Both the position numbers and the translations under genes were made by a program. From assembly GCA_025267735.1 (NCBI GenBank), contig CM046301.1, positions 59,477,872 to 59,541,871 on the forward strand: a stretch of DNA of 64,000 nucleotides, in the 5' to 3' direction. Below, piece by piece: positions 42,101 to 57,100 of the stretch (the stretch's first letter is position 1; every line of letters begins with the position of its first letter). This stretch comes from Mactra quadrangularis (Eukaryota; Mollusca; Bivalvia; Venerida; Mactridae). The notes under the pieces are model-generated. The model searched no databases. It was given only the letters and a program-made list of their open reading frames with translations, and was not told the origin of the DNA.

Positions 42101-45100
42101 ACTTGAAAAAAGGCTGTTTCATCTAGTTCTAATGTTGTTGGAAAACACCGTCATGTGGGGGAATTATTTTAACTGCGCATGCGCAGAAAAACGGGTCCAA
42201 AGTAAATGTCTCGCATTTAAGCGTCGTTCGCTAAATTAAGAAAGAAAACGTAGAATAATGATACGCTTTTTTAATTACACACGTATAAAACGTTTCTCAT
42301 ACGAAGTGACGATCTAGCGTGGGTCTCGAAAATGTATAACATCTCATCACAATGGTTCAAGCGGTTTCTTTTAACACAAAAGATTATCAAATCGTGCATA
42401 GTACACCATTTATAGATAGTTTAATGACAAAACTGTTCGTTTGGAAAATTATTTTCGTTGAATTTGGAATTTAATAGTAATCATTAATTTTGTTTACCAA
42501 AGAAGGGAGAAGAGAGGGTTGAATTTTGATCACCAACAACTGTACCTTCGATCAATAAGAATTTGCGTAGATACATGTCCTAAGATAATTTCTTATTATT
42601 CACACCTCAATTTAAGACGTAAAAATAAATCATGAATCAAGTCAAACAAATTAAAGATTAAACGAATACATGATTGCAGGAATTGACAACAAAAGCAGTT
42701 AAAATGTTTTCTTTAATTATTCATAAAACATTCTTTATAAAAGATTATTGTTTTTTACAAGTTTACAGGTTTCTAACAGACCGATTGAAAACGTAATCGG
42801 TTCGATGGACACGATTAAGTAAGAACATATTCTTCTGCTGTTCTTCAAATTAATCGAGTGCAAATCAAGCGTACCTTGCTGTGCTCGATCAAAAAAAAAA
42901 TATCACTGCCTCAACCCCATATGATACCTGTAACCATGGATACATTATACAGGGTCCTTGATGTGTAACCTGTGGACAATTAAGCAGGATATTACACCAG
43001 TAAACAGTGGGTTTTAGCAACTGATAGTTGTTTGATAATATTATATCGATACGTTTTCTTGAAAATTATGGAAATTAATGGTTTGAGGTCAAAATTAGCG
43101 AATTTTTCCCGGACCGATTTTTTTAAGGATTTTGAAATCTCAATCGGTCCAAACTGAAAAAATCGGTCCGAAAACCGAAAAACCGGCGATTTCCTGGTCC
43201 CTGCCCTTGACACAGAATCTGAAAATTGGTTTGTTAAATGTGTCATGGCAGCAAGTCAACCCCTTTCAGTCTTTTTTTTCAATAACAATTCAAGGGTAGT
43301 GTCAAGTTTCTCTTGAGAGAAAGAGTCAGCTCCTTGTGTAAGAGATAGTATATACTGGCAAGCACATAACCTTATATGAAATATTGTTTTATCCATATTA
43401 TAATTTTTCTTTAAGTTGTTATGTATAATTTTTCAGTAAAGTTCCGCTATTAAGACCAGCAAAATCGGTGGTCTTAATAGCGGACCGGTCTTATTATAGA
43501 GACCCTTTTGTTCACAAATTAAGCATTTGGGTCTTAATAATTGTTAAAAATTGCATGATTTTGAAATAACAAAAGTGGTCTTAATAGCGGAACTAGTAAT
43601 TACTACTAATTTGATCACCAAATTGATTGTCTCAAAAGATTTATGGTCTTAATACATGGATGTTTTTCTTCTTCTCAAATTAAGTATTTGGTACTTAAAA
43701 TTGTTAATGTAACTTGAATGTATTATTCATTAGATGTGCTCTACGGGGTGCATCAACTCAATTACAAACTTGAGCATCCCTTCCTCTGGTAAATGTGGAC
43801 AGCCAAGAAAGTCCTGGTTAGAATGTGTGAAAGCAGATTTGAAGATATGTAATCTGCAACATAGTGATCCCCTAGACAGGGTTACATGGAGGTCAGATGT
43901 AAGAAGATCTAGCCGCCTGCTGTCTACCCCAGTCCCTGGGAAACCGGCAGCAGTTGACTAATAAACCACCCGGATTTGATTGATTGATTGACTATTTTTC
44001 TGTATTCAGATTTATGATGCAAGTATGTTCATACATTCCCACAACCTTACCAAAGACAGATCCATTGTTTGTAGCTCTAAAATCTTCACAACTTAGTACT
44101 TCATTTGTATTGGAAACATTCATACATGCTAAGGAAAAGGTAAGCTGGTGAAAGCTTGATTTACATGCATGTTTTTTTCTTTTATTGATCTTAAATTGAA
44201 AAGAAAAGGTCTGCTGAGGCTGTCACTCATTTGATAAGTTGAAGCTCTAACAGTTAAACTCAAAGAGACTTGAAAAAAAGTTGGATAGAGCGGGTGTTTG
44301 ACTGAATGCAAAATTTCGTCTGCTGGAATATTTGTTGAGGAGGAAAAGGAAGTTCTTGCAATTGGTTCCCAAGATTTCCAGTTTAAGAGGAAGTATGCGC
44401 ATAGACACAAGAACCATGCTTCCTAACAGTCATGTCAGAGTATTCCCCCTTGAATACTTATATAATGACATGACTGGGGACCACCTTGCTATTTGCAAAA
44501 ATAATGGCATTTATTTTTAGATAAATAAATGGATTTATTGCTGCCCAGTGTACCATTCTAGATTTTTTTTCCTTATTAAAAAGGAAATATAAATGCTTTT
44601 AAATGATATTGCAATGATTCAGAGCTGTAAATGAGAGCAATAGCTTGGATGCTGTAGATTAAATGTGTGGATTTCACATTTCCAAAAAAAATGTGAATTA
44701 AAGTTTTCAAACTTACATACAAAAATGAGAACTTTCTGAATGTCTGCAATCACTAACTCCAGGCTAGCTTTTGGGTTAAATTGTAAACTGAAATATTGTG
44801 TGATATAAATCTGTTCTTATTGTATTATTTATTACTTACAGCCTACAATGGTATCGTGGATTGAATTATTAACCAAACAATTTAATTCTTGTCAAGCTGC
44901 ATGTGAGGTAAGATTCATTATGAAATTATTGAATTATCTCCCTTGTTTTAAGTTGAATTTGAAACAGTATTTACAATGTAGGTCTATAGTGCGTTAATAT
45001 TGACCCCGACCTGACATTTCACATTTGCATCTAATAATTATCTGCACATATCCCGACTAAAGTCAGTACCACGCCTATTCTACACTTCGGCAGCGATCGT

Positions 45101-48100
45101 AAAATTATAGAAGTATGTTTGTGTGTTTAAGTTTTAACTCATAATCCTCACGGCTACTGTGTAATCGATCATTAATACTACATTCGTATTCAATGTAATG
45201 AATATTCTTGCATAAAGGTCAGGTTGGGGTCAAACTTTACTCACTATACCTTTAAAACAACAGTGGTAATGTTACATGTGTCTAACAAGTTTTACTTGAA
45301 CTGGCAGTAACAAAAGATAAATGTAACACTAAACTATGTTGTGTTCACAATATTTTGGCTGAAGTTATAATTATAATATACATAATAAATGATAAAAACA
45401 GCGAGGTATCTGTGCTTTAAATGTGTTTATTTTTTACTTGAATCTTTTGGAAGCTTATATATCGAGGGCCATAGGTTTGCCATTTTCCAGTTAAATCCAG
45501 GGTCACTAGGGCCTCTGACTGGTTGATTTAGTGGCACAGTCAAGGATTTAGTATCCTAACAGTTAATTGATTTAACAGGGCATCAACTAATGCTCTTTCT
45601 GTTGTGATCAGAGTCCTGTGCTATGACCCTTAACTTTATATAGATCTCTATGCTCTGTGGAAATTGCTTTTCACCAATTTTGTAAGGAGCTCTAATGGCT
45701 AGGCACTCAACTCTTTGACCCGGCAAAGGTTATTTCAAGTCTCCCAGATTCTACTCGCATCTGGCAACTGGGTGAAAGGAAATTTGTATCTATAAATTTA
45801 TGTTTCTTGTCCTATTGTACTCTATTTAATTATTTATTTCAGTGGTTTCTTGATCATATGGCTGAGAGTGATTGGTGGCCACAACAAATATTGATCAAAT
45901 GTCCGAATCAAATAACACGTCAGGTATCTACTACCTTTACATTTACTACTTACCCAATCTGATTAAAACCCTAACTAAATTTTTCCGCTCACCTACTTGC
46001 TAATTTAGATCTGGCCTTTCTCAAAACGAGGGTCACGTTTAGGTGACCTTTTCTCATCATAAAATTTATGACGAAATTGTTATGATAGGTAACTTGTTTA
46101 CATTGTCTACGTCAGGCAATTTGAAATTAGCTGTCCAATCGCAAACTGTGAATAATGCGGCTGTTAAATTAGCTTGCAAACCTTGGTCTAAAAATAGAAA
46201 CTATGAAATCAAAATTTTATTAATAGTGTTTCGTCTAGATGAAAGCTATGCATTGATTAGTCGACATAAAGGTCATCTCGACGTGACCCTCCATTGAGAT
46301 AGTAGAGATCCTGTACGACAATGTTCTACAGGATATCTGTTTTACGAAGATTGCTACTTACCCTTCTTCTTCTTCTTATGTTACTGTTGAAATTCCTATT
46401 GTCAACCTGACTGATGGCTAACAATTGACATTAATTACACTAAGGCTACTATAACCTAGCCCTTAGACGAGTGGCTAATTTGTTAAACAAAGTAATTCTT
46501 TGTGTCCAAAGACATGCAACTATGTTTGTTCAAGTATATGCTAATCCTTTCATTGGTAAACTAATCATGTATATTGGGGAGGTCTGGAGTATTGTCAATC
46601 TTTGTCAATCTTTTAAGAAATCAGCTGATTTTGGCTGATTGTAGCTTCCTTCACTCCTCAGATTGTATTTGCTTTACAATTATAAGAACAAGCAAACTTA
46701 GCATAATAATTTACCCATGTCATTATTACTTTCAGATGTTTCAAAGATTGTTAATACATGTGATAAACAGATTAAAACCAACACAGATAGAGCTATATCT
46801 TCAACCTTATATTGAGAAGTAAGTTATTATACATTAATAATATACATGTAAAAGTTGCGGCCGTGGGGGTAGTGGTTAGCATGTCTGACTTCGAATCCCG
46901 AGATCGTGGGTTCGAAACCCGGTCGCGGCAGGTCATACCCTATACATGAGTTGTCAGCCTCGTGGTAGGGTAAGTTAGTACTGGTGATAGAAAAGGGTCC
47001 AGGAAACCTATTGTAGGAAGAGCTGGCTGTCGTATATATGACCTATATATGTGTTGAATACGATGTAAAAAATAAAATAAAAAAATATATATATGTATAC
47101 TTATACCTCATTCATGATAAGATATATTTCACAGGGGTATGGAATTTTTTATTTGTATGGTCTATTGACAAAATTTTCTACTTGCTTGTTGCTGTTTGTA
47201 TATAATATTTAAAGTCCTTAATTGTTTTTAGAAATTAAATCTTTACAGTGTATGATTTAAAATGTTTGCTATGCGAGTACCAAGACTCACTGTAATGTTC
47301 TTTAGTGGGAAATATTCACTTGTCAGGGCCAAAACACTCTTCTATGCAGAAGCTGAATACAGGCTGCTTCCCCAAACAAAAAAACACTGTTTTTCCCCAG
47401 TTTGATCCTCCAAACTCCCCATAAAGTCCCATGAAAAATTCCCAAGGAATGTTGAACCATAATTTGTGATATAGAAAGGGAAAAATATTAAGATTTCTTC
47501 ATAACGCAGTCTACATTGTTTCTTTTACCACAAAATTTACATGATTTGATATCTAATTGATTTTGTAACACCTACAATTTAATACATCTTTTTCTTTTTT
47601 ACTGGCAATGAAGTGTGTCCATTTTCCCCAATGAAGTGAAAACGGTGCCATTTTCCCTCAAAAAAGGGCTGAGGCCTCTTCCCCAAAAATGGTGTTTTGG
47701 CCCTGCTTGTGTATTATGTCTACCATTAGAATTATAACATTTCAAACAAAACATGGTTAGGAGTCTGCTTACAACCTGGGTTTGATCTGAACCATGAATT
47801 TTTATTGGTTTAAGAATGACACTACATGTAAAAAAAACTCGTAAAATTTGTATGACTGCACTTTTAGATTGTCCCACTGACATTCAAGTGCTTTGAATTT
47901 ATTTGAGGAGGGAGTGTATAGAGCAGAGGTATAATACTCAACTTGTACTCCCATGCTTTCAAGCTAGCTTTTTAATGTGACATGGTAGAGTGTCTACCTT
48001 CAACTGCAAAAGGTCATGGGTTCGACCCCAGTCTGGTCCATAGATATTTATTGGCTTTCAGTGACAGGGCTCGAATTTAAGCTTGCATACTTGCAAAGTG

Positions 48101-51100
48101 CGAGTGGATTTTGAAAATAGCGAGTGACTGTTATTCTAACTAGCAAATTTTCGCGAGTTGAAATCGGTAAAAGATATTATTGTCTAAACTAAAGAAGCTC
48201 AAAGTAGCATTGAAAATCCACATAGATTAAAAGTACCAGTTTAAGATTCACTGTAAAAACAGGTTCGATATGTACTTAGACTATTCCACAATAACACCCT
48301 CGTTCTATTCATAATTAAATATAAAGTACTATTTTGTTTTATATTTCATATACAATTTAATGTATGAATAGTAACTATGTATGCTACTAAAATTTTTAGA
48401 AAAATGTGCGAGTGAAATTTTTCATTTTGCGTGTAGAAATAAAATCCACTCGCAAAAATTTGCAAGTTGAATTTTTCGTTAAATTCAAGTCCTGCAGTAA
48501 TGTTTTTTTGTACATATTACAGTGAAGACGGTGAGATAGACATTCAACAGATAGGAAATAAATCTTGTGTTACCAGATTTATCAAGAAAATGTTTAGTAT
48601 TGTAAGTTATTATAATATTTGTATTCAATTCTGTGACTGTGTCTGTCATTTCATACCCAATATACTTGCTTTACAAGTCTCCATCACCATGAGTACAATT
48701 ATTCAATTTATACATATTTTTGCTTTGTTATTCAATACTTGAAGTCATTTCTTAAGAAACAAAAATCTATGACGGTAAGTCTTTGGATTATTACATTGGT
48801 CATTCAACCTGGCAATCCTTGTTTAATTCTTGATTAGAGCCAATCTGATTAAAATCTGATCTAAAAATTTCCGCTCGTCTACTCGCTAATCTAGATCTGG
48901 CCTTTTTCAAACAAAGGTCACGTTCAGGTGACCTTTTCTCATCATAATATTCATGATGAAATTGTTATGATATGTAACTTGTTTACATCGTCTATGTCAC
49001 GCAATTAGAAATTAGCCGTCCAACCGCAGACTGTGAATAATACTGCTGTTAAATTAGCTTGCCAACCTTGGTCCAAAAATTAAAAATTACGAAATCAAAA
49101 TGTGATTAATAGTGTTTCGTCTAGATGAAAGCTTCGCATTGATTGGTCGACACAAAGTTCATCTCGACGTGACCTTCCACGGAGACAGTAGAGATCCTGT
49201 ACGACAATGCTCTACAGGATATCTGTTTACGGAGATTGGATTAGAGCCAGTCATTAAACATATCAACATAAAATGTTGATTCCTCAGTGCCTGATGGTAT
49301 ATTTCAGTAACTTTGCAGTAAATCTGTTTTTGATATCAACAACTTGCAGTTTATGTTTTAAAATTAAATATTTGGCCTTGTTTTATTGCTAGATACTTTT
49401 GTCTAATCTTGCACAGCTGATAGATTTCAATGAAAATGTTTTACTTTGTGTCTATTTTACAGCTGGAGCATGGTGTGAGACCACATAGTAAATATTTGAT
49501 GGAGTATTTTGCTTTCTTATATGACTTTGCTAAGATGGGAGACACTGAATGTATGTTCCTTATACATACTAATGCTATATTTACAATGGTGAACTTTTAC
49601 ATGGGACAGAAAGCACAGGAAAATTACGTAAGTTGTATAGAATATACTATTAGCTGCTTAAAACTCATTATGAATTTAGATCCATAGCGCAGTTGGTAGC
49701 GCGCCGGGATTTGGAATCTTGTGCCCGAGAGGGTGCGGGTTCGAATCCCACCGGGGGAGGTTATACCCTTCCATGAAAATTTGACAATAATGTCTATTTT
49801 CCTCCATTTTGATAGATAATATTGAGAAGTTTCCGGCTCTGTGGAAGAGTAGGTGAGTGCTGGTTATAGACAATGGTCTAGGAAAGCTAGGTTAGGTGCG
49901 CTGGACGCCATAAAATGACCTTAATTGTGTTGACACAGCATGAATTACTGAGATGAGTTGATCTGCCTGTAGGGATTGCTTTTACTAGATTCAATAGAAT
50001 CAGAATAAAATATTGAGAACTTTTTTTTCATGGCATTGTCGTTTTTCTTGTTGAATGTTCTCATAATGAATACATTGTATATATGATGTCAAAGTACTTA
50101 CCTGTTCCTACTATGGGGTGGGGAAAATATGTAATTGCCCGAATGTTTGAAGAGCACTTGCCTTGCAAGCAGTTAAGGGGTCATGGGTTTGAGTTTCCAT
50201 ATATATTGAATATACATATTTTTCACACCATGTGACAATGGTGCCCTAGGTCGGATTGTGTCTTTATGTTAATAACTTGCTCAGTTGAGAAATGCTTGTA
50301 ATTATTGATCTTCTTAAATCTACAGTCCCATATACATAAAAATAGCCGCGAGGGCACTGTATGGGCGCCATGCGATCAAGCTTCGCAAGAACCCGTACGA
50401 ACTCTTGCGTACCCGTACAGACTGTTACGTTTTTACCAGGGTCCGTGAGATGAGCCCTGAATACACGTATCAGTTTCAGAGTCAAATCTTGAACTAAATC
50501 GTGGCCGAGTATGGATTAAACATGCATAATCTTCTAGCTAGGGCTCCGTACGGGAGTGTTGTTTTGTACCATGTGCATACCGTCACCTTAATACGCAAGG
50601 CTTCCCATGATCTAAGACTGTCTGCACCTACGGGTCCGCAACAAGCCAGGATTTTATGGGACTGAGGCATAAGCGATCATGGATTCTAAAATACCTACTC
50701 TGAATTTCTTGCTTGTGTGAGGGTATGGTGGTTTGTCGATGATAGAAGAACAGTGTCTACTGACTATGTGACATCTATATTACAGGTAGAGATATTATCG
50801 GATGATGAGGAAGAAGAAGAAGTTATAACAATACCAGATGATACATATAAACCATTATCTCTAGAAAAAATGATAGCATTAATATCATTGTTGGTAGAGA
50901 AATCACGGAGTGCGGAAGATAATCAACTACAAATATCTGATAAAGATTTTAATTGTATTATAGCTGGTAGTAAGGTATGTATTAAGCTTTTCTGATGCTA
51001 GGTTATTTTTGGGATTTTTTTGTTTTGTGATTAGGGCTTTTTATTCTTAAGACACAGGGGCCATTAAACCCCTTTTTCCGTTAAGTTCTTAAAAATTGTA

Positions 51101-54100
51101 CAGTTATCTCCAAATCTTAGGTAACCCTTTTCATTTTCTTTCATTTTTCAATAAGGTTTCTTCTTTATGTAACAGGAGCATTGATATCAGTCTGTTTGTC
51201 CTTACTGATAAAATTGCAAGGATTTGCAAACTTTACTTTTACATTTATCCCAGAAACAGATAAAATCTTATAATTTCTACATAGCAAATGAATTTTCGGC
51301 GGGCCTATTTGTAGATTGTAAAATAATGTATTTGTAAAATGTATATGATTGAAATATATTGACAATTTTCAGGGTTATCCATTCTTATTCAATCAAATCC
51401 GAGACAGTATCAACATTAGACAAACATGTAACCTTATATTTAGTTTATGTAGATGGAATGATGGACTAGCTAGTGCTGTAAGTATGAGACAATCTTACTA
51501 GGTAGATATTTTATTATGATACATTTGTATATATTAATGTTGTCACATCATCATTGTTTATTCATTACAAATGTTTGTTGTTACTTTTGCATTATGGTCA
51601 GAGTTGATCTATGGTACATACTGCCTTGTACCATTTCATTATGATAGTCAATTGAATAGGTCTTACTAATAGGGCTGTCACAATGCGCCAGAAGCGTATC
51701 GCGATATACTACAATACGCTAGCATCGTATCGCGATACATACCACGATATATTGTGGTATGTGTTGTTAAATTCATTGTGTCTCCGCTGAATTTAACAGA
51801 AGCATTGCAAATCTTACATGCAGGTACTGATAGAATCTAGTCTTTTTAAGTATATACGGTCATTTAGGACTGTGATGCCCCAATCGGTTTAATTCTTGTA
51901 ACTTAATGTTAGATGGGATGAACAATGGAAAAACTGACGTTTCACTACTTTTGTTTTGTGAATGGGAAGAATTTTCCAATGAAATAAAATATATCGTCAA
52001 ATACCAGTACATAAAAATCGTACTGCAGTACATATTGCCACAGCTGCCTATTGTTATATACCTGTATATCGTGACAGCCCTACTGACAAACTTTGGAAAC
52101 AAGTGTGTGTCAACTCTTCACTGGTATGAACATAGGTGAAAATCAGCTTTTATTTCACCTTAAGATTATAATTTATAGGGCTATTTCAAGGTGGTTTATT
52201 TCATCAGTAATTTACTGATCAAGATGTAAGTTCAGAAGATAAAGATATATATTTATGTGTGTATTATTTTATTTCAGATTGTAAATATGATATTTGGTGC
52301 TATCAAGAAGTTAAACCCTGAGGTAATAAATAATATGTTTTAACCTTTCAGTGATCTAGTGGCTCTTGCCTTCCAATATAATGGGTTTTTTTTCTAGTCT
52401 TACACAGTTAATGTATGGACTGTATTGATGAATCTAATTGATTAATCCTATTGTATTTCAATTTGAAATTCTCTAACAAATGTAGACAAAAGTAAAATGA
52501 AGTAAAGTTAAATATTTGTTTGATAATCCCCTTACATATATATTGGTATCTTTTTTTATCCATTGAGAATACAGAAGTATGGAAGTGAGTATATAAATCA
52601 GCGGGGTTAATACCAATCTGATTAAAACCCGATCTAAAATATTCCGCTGGCCTACTCCCTAATTAAGATCTGGCCTTTTTCAAACGAGGGTCACGTTCAG
52701 GTGACCTTTTCTCATCATAATATTAATGACGAAATTGTTATGATACGTAACTTGTTTACATTGTCTATGTCACGCAATTTGAAATGAGCCATCCAATGGC
52801 AGACTGTGAATAATACCGCTGTTAAATTAGCTTGCAAGCCTTGGTCTAAAAATAGAAATTACGAAATCAAAATGTTATTAATAGTGTTTCGTCTAGATGA
52901 AAGCTACACATTGATTAGTCGACATAAAGGTCATCTCGATGTGACCCTCCATTGAGATAGTAGAGATCCTGTACGACAACGCTCTACAGGATATCTGTTT
53001 ACGGAGATTGGGTTAATACATGTGCCACTGAAATATTAATACAAACGTCAAGATTTTATTTTGTTGTTTCTCTTGAATAATTTAATTATGTATTAATATA
53101 TTAATCACTTATATTTTCAGCAATCTCAACCATTCTTTAAGTTAATGTCAATGTTGGTAGAATTTGTTGGAGGACCTCCTGGTATGCCTCCATTTACACA
53201 ACTTATATTACAGAGATTTTGGGAGGTAAGTGTTCTATTGGTGATAATCTACCACTCTATTACTTATCTACAGTTCTACTACTGTTTCATCTTACATATA
53301 CTGCTAGGTCTTTCCTGCTTTACCAAGGCTGGACGCTAAATGTTGTCCTATTGCCCCTGACTACCTATTTCTGTGTTCAGGCAACTTGTCACTGCTAAGG
53401 CGTGTTTGATTTGCGACATCTGAGTAATCGGAGTACTCCGATAACTGAAAAATTGAATCGAAGGTTGCAGATCACACATGCTCGGAGTACTCCGAATACA
53501 CCTGCATTTTAGGAGGTGTAAGCGGAGTATGACGTAATTAAAATGGTGGAAAAGAGACCCATGTTTAAATGCTATAACAAAAAGCATCTTGTAACCTTTT
53601 CCACCATTCTTGTGTTTTGCTTCTTAATTGGGACATTTGATTCATCGGTGCTCGCAGAGTAGACTGGAGTACTCAGAGTAGACTGAATCAAACATGCCCC
53701 TAGTAAACATTTCATTTATTGTAAATTTCTTAGTTCAAAAGAGTTAAAGATAAATTCTGATACATTTACCTGTGTTTTGTTATTTTGCAATTCAATTATT
53801 GTTTGGATTTACCTAATAAATTACCTTTTAACAACATATATACATCAAAGTGACTTCACATTTTGTCTAACATTACTTTCTCCTGGTAAAAGATAGTACT
53901 GTTTTACGATTGATTCAATTGGTCAATCTTTAGATGATTCTGACTTCACATACAGCCAGATTAAAAAGGAACTGGTTGATCAAAAGGTTAATTAATATTC
54001 AGACAAGATACTTTACCTTGAAAAAGACTTGATAGAAGTCAAAATGTTAATCAAATAAAAAATAATACATTTGTATAATTCAATTCTCATGTTTATGGTT

Positions 54101-57100
54101 GGTCATGTTAAGTTATTTTCTATGTATTAGTTGACACAATAGTTAGTACAAGGCTGTCAGATTTTATTGTAATAGCTTTTATAAATATTTATACTTTCTT
54201 TCATGCTTTACGGTGAAACGTCACGTTATTCGATGAAAATAAATGATGAAAATATAAATTTTATATTTTCATCACAGTGAAAATATAACCTTATATTTTC
54301 ATAGCTCATGACGTCATATTAGAGGATAAATGACGTCATCTTGGAGCAGAAATGACGTCACGTTATAATTTGTGTAAAATACATCAAATAAAACGCCAAA
54401 CTAAGCATGAAAGAAACAGAATATTCGTCATTTTTTGTGTAAGATGATTTTTATTTCAACTCGTGAATTCAGAAAGTGACATTTTCACTTGTGGCTATGC
54501 CACTTGTGAAAATATGTTTTCTGAGCTCACTCGGTGAAATAAAAATCAATCTTACATCAAAGTTGACGAATATCCTCTATATCTCATCTAATGAGATTCT
54601 GTTTCCCTTAACTTTTATCTCACATCAAATTGCTATTTTGTTTATATTTACAGCTAGCAGTATGTAATCCTATATCATGTTTAGAATGGATGGCTAATCA
54701 AGTAACAAGAAATAAATTAGCTAATCATTATATGCTAAATCAAATGGAGAGTTGGGTAGAACATTATCTACTGAAACATAACAATGTCAGAGTTAGAAAT
54801 GGTAAGTTATATACAGAAATGTTCTACTACTCTGATTCATCAAAGTTGATAGTTAGGATAGCACTCTCCGTAAACAGATATCCTGTAGAGCGTTGTCGTA
54901 CAGGCTCTACTTTCTCCGTGGAAGGTCACGTCGAGATGAACATTGTGTCGACCAATCAATGCGTAGCTTTCGTCTAGACGAAAACACTATTAAACACATT
55001 CTGATTTCGTAATTCCTATTTTTAGACCAAGGTTTGCATGCTTATTTAACAGCAGTATTATTCACAGTCTGCGATTGGGCGGTTCATTTCAAATTGCGTG
55101 ACGTATGCGATGTAAACAAGTTACGTATCATAACAATTTCGTCATGAATACTAAGATGAGAAAAGGTCGCCTGAACGTGACTTTCGTTTGGAAAAGGCCA
55201 AATCTAAATTAGCGAGTATGCGAGTGTAAAATTTTAGATCGGGTTTTAATCAGATAGTTTGGATAGTGGAATGGTCTTAATATAGGGACCTACTTCTCTT
55301 TAAATTAAGTATATGAGACTTAAAAAATGTCAAAAGTCACATGACTTTGCTGAGACCATAGTGATCTTTATAGCAAAACTTTACTAAACTTCATAATGAA
55401 TAGAAAAGTGCCATGACAAGTGCGTTTATTTGTGACATTTTGATACCTTTGTGAAGCTTTTAGAAAGATATGAAAATTAATTGGCATTTACATGGTCCAT
55501 AAAGAAATATTTATTAGTCTGTATAATATTTTCATCCATGCATTTAACTCAGTTGGTAACACATCTGACTACAAATCCTTTGGTCTTGTGTTTAATTTAC
55601 TGAATGGACCAACATACTTAAGTGAAAGTTGGTTATAAAATATTTTCTTCTGTACTAGGTTAAAAGGTTTCTACAGAACAGAACAGAACATATCTTTTAT
55701 TATGTCACAGTTTACATTGTAAATACTTGTGAACAAATTATAACATGAATACGTGAATACAACATGTCAGTATAATTTTAAAAGTTAAGAATTGATTTTT
55801 ATAAATACAAACATAATAAATGAAAGTTACAGGATTGTCTAGATCTACAAGAACAATGAATGTGACAACTGAACACCACAACTTAACTGAAAATCTTGAA
55901 ATGTGGTTTAGATCAATGAATATTATTTTTATTCAAAACATTTTTCTATGAAATGTTATTTCTGATGAATTGTTTATTTTGATTTATGTCGTTGCCTATT
56001 ATCATATGAGTTTTCACTCGTACATTTATATTCTATTTCCAGCTGCCGGAGCTTTACTGGTTGCCTTGGTACCCAGTAATCATTTCAGACAAATGTATCG
56101 AGCATCAAGAAGTGTGTTAAGTCCACATAAAGAAATACCAGTAAGTTTTTATCATGACTATACTGTAGAAATTTAGAAATCTAGATGTCTCTGAATTCTG
56201 TCTCTGAATGTTTCTAGTCCAACAGAATTAACCTGAGCCTGACCTTTATGCAAGAATATATTAAACTCAGTATTTACAGTCTATTTTTGTCTTCATTCGT
56301 AAATCGAGCTGTATCGGAAGCTTTCGGCAAAATGCATGCACTGAACAATTAATGTTGTTTTCATAAGAATAAATACTTTGAAACTGTGCCATTGCCATAA
56401 TACTGCTGCTTTACTTGTTTCCCCAAAAACTAATGTGTCCAAAATTAAAAGTACAATAACATGCCACTTTTAATAAATTGATTTATAGTCACATCTGTTG
56501 TTATAAACACACGTATAATTTTATTCACGCCTACGGAAACTCACGATTTAATGTAAGTGAAGTGTGTAATTATTATAATTAGGTAGTTCAAGCTCAGGTT
56601 AATTCTGTTGGACTATACATCATGTGTTTTTGTAGGTTATTACATTGTTTTATATCATACAACTTAATCGTTAATTTTATTTGTATGCCTTCATTGTTGA
56701 GTGGTTAAGGTTACTGACTTTACCCACTTAAATTTCCTTTTAATAAAGGATTGTATGTATGACCAAGGGTGTTTATGTATGTTTTTTAACAAGGTAGTCT
56801 CTAGTAGAGGATAGGAATATAGTACTGATAAATGCCTTGAACACATTATTTGGTCAAAATATTTTTGCTGAAAAACTTTATTAAACTGTTAGACCAGAGG
56901 ATACCTTGAATGAATTAGACATAAGGCGAATCTACCATGTGACTTCTAAGTTTGGCCCTAAATTGTTCAGTGACTAAGGTAAGTAAGATTATATTTAAGA
57001 ACTAGTACAGCCGCGGCCGTGGCATAGTGGTTAGCATGTCTGACTTTAAATCCGGAGATCGCGAGTTCGAAACCCGGTCTCGGTAGGTCATACCATATGC

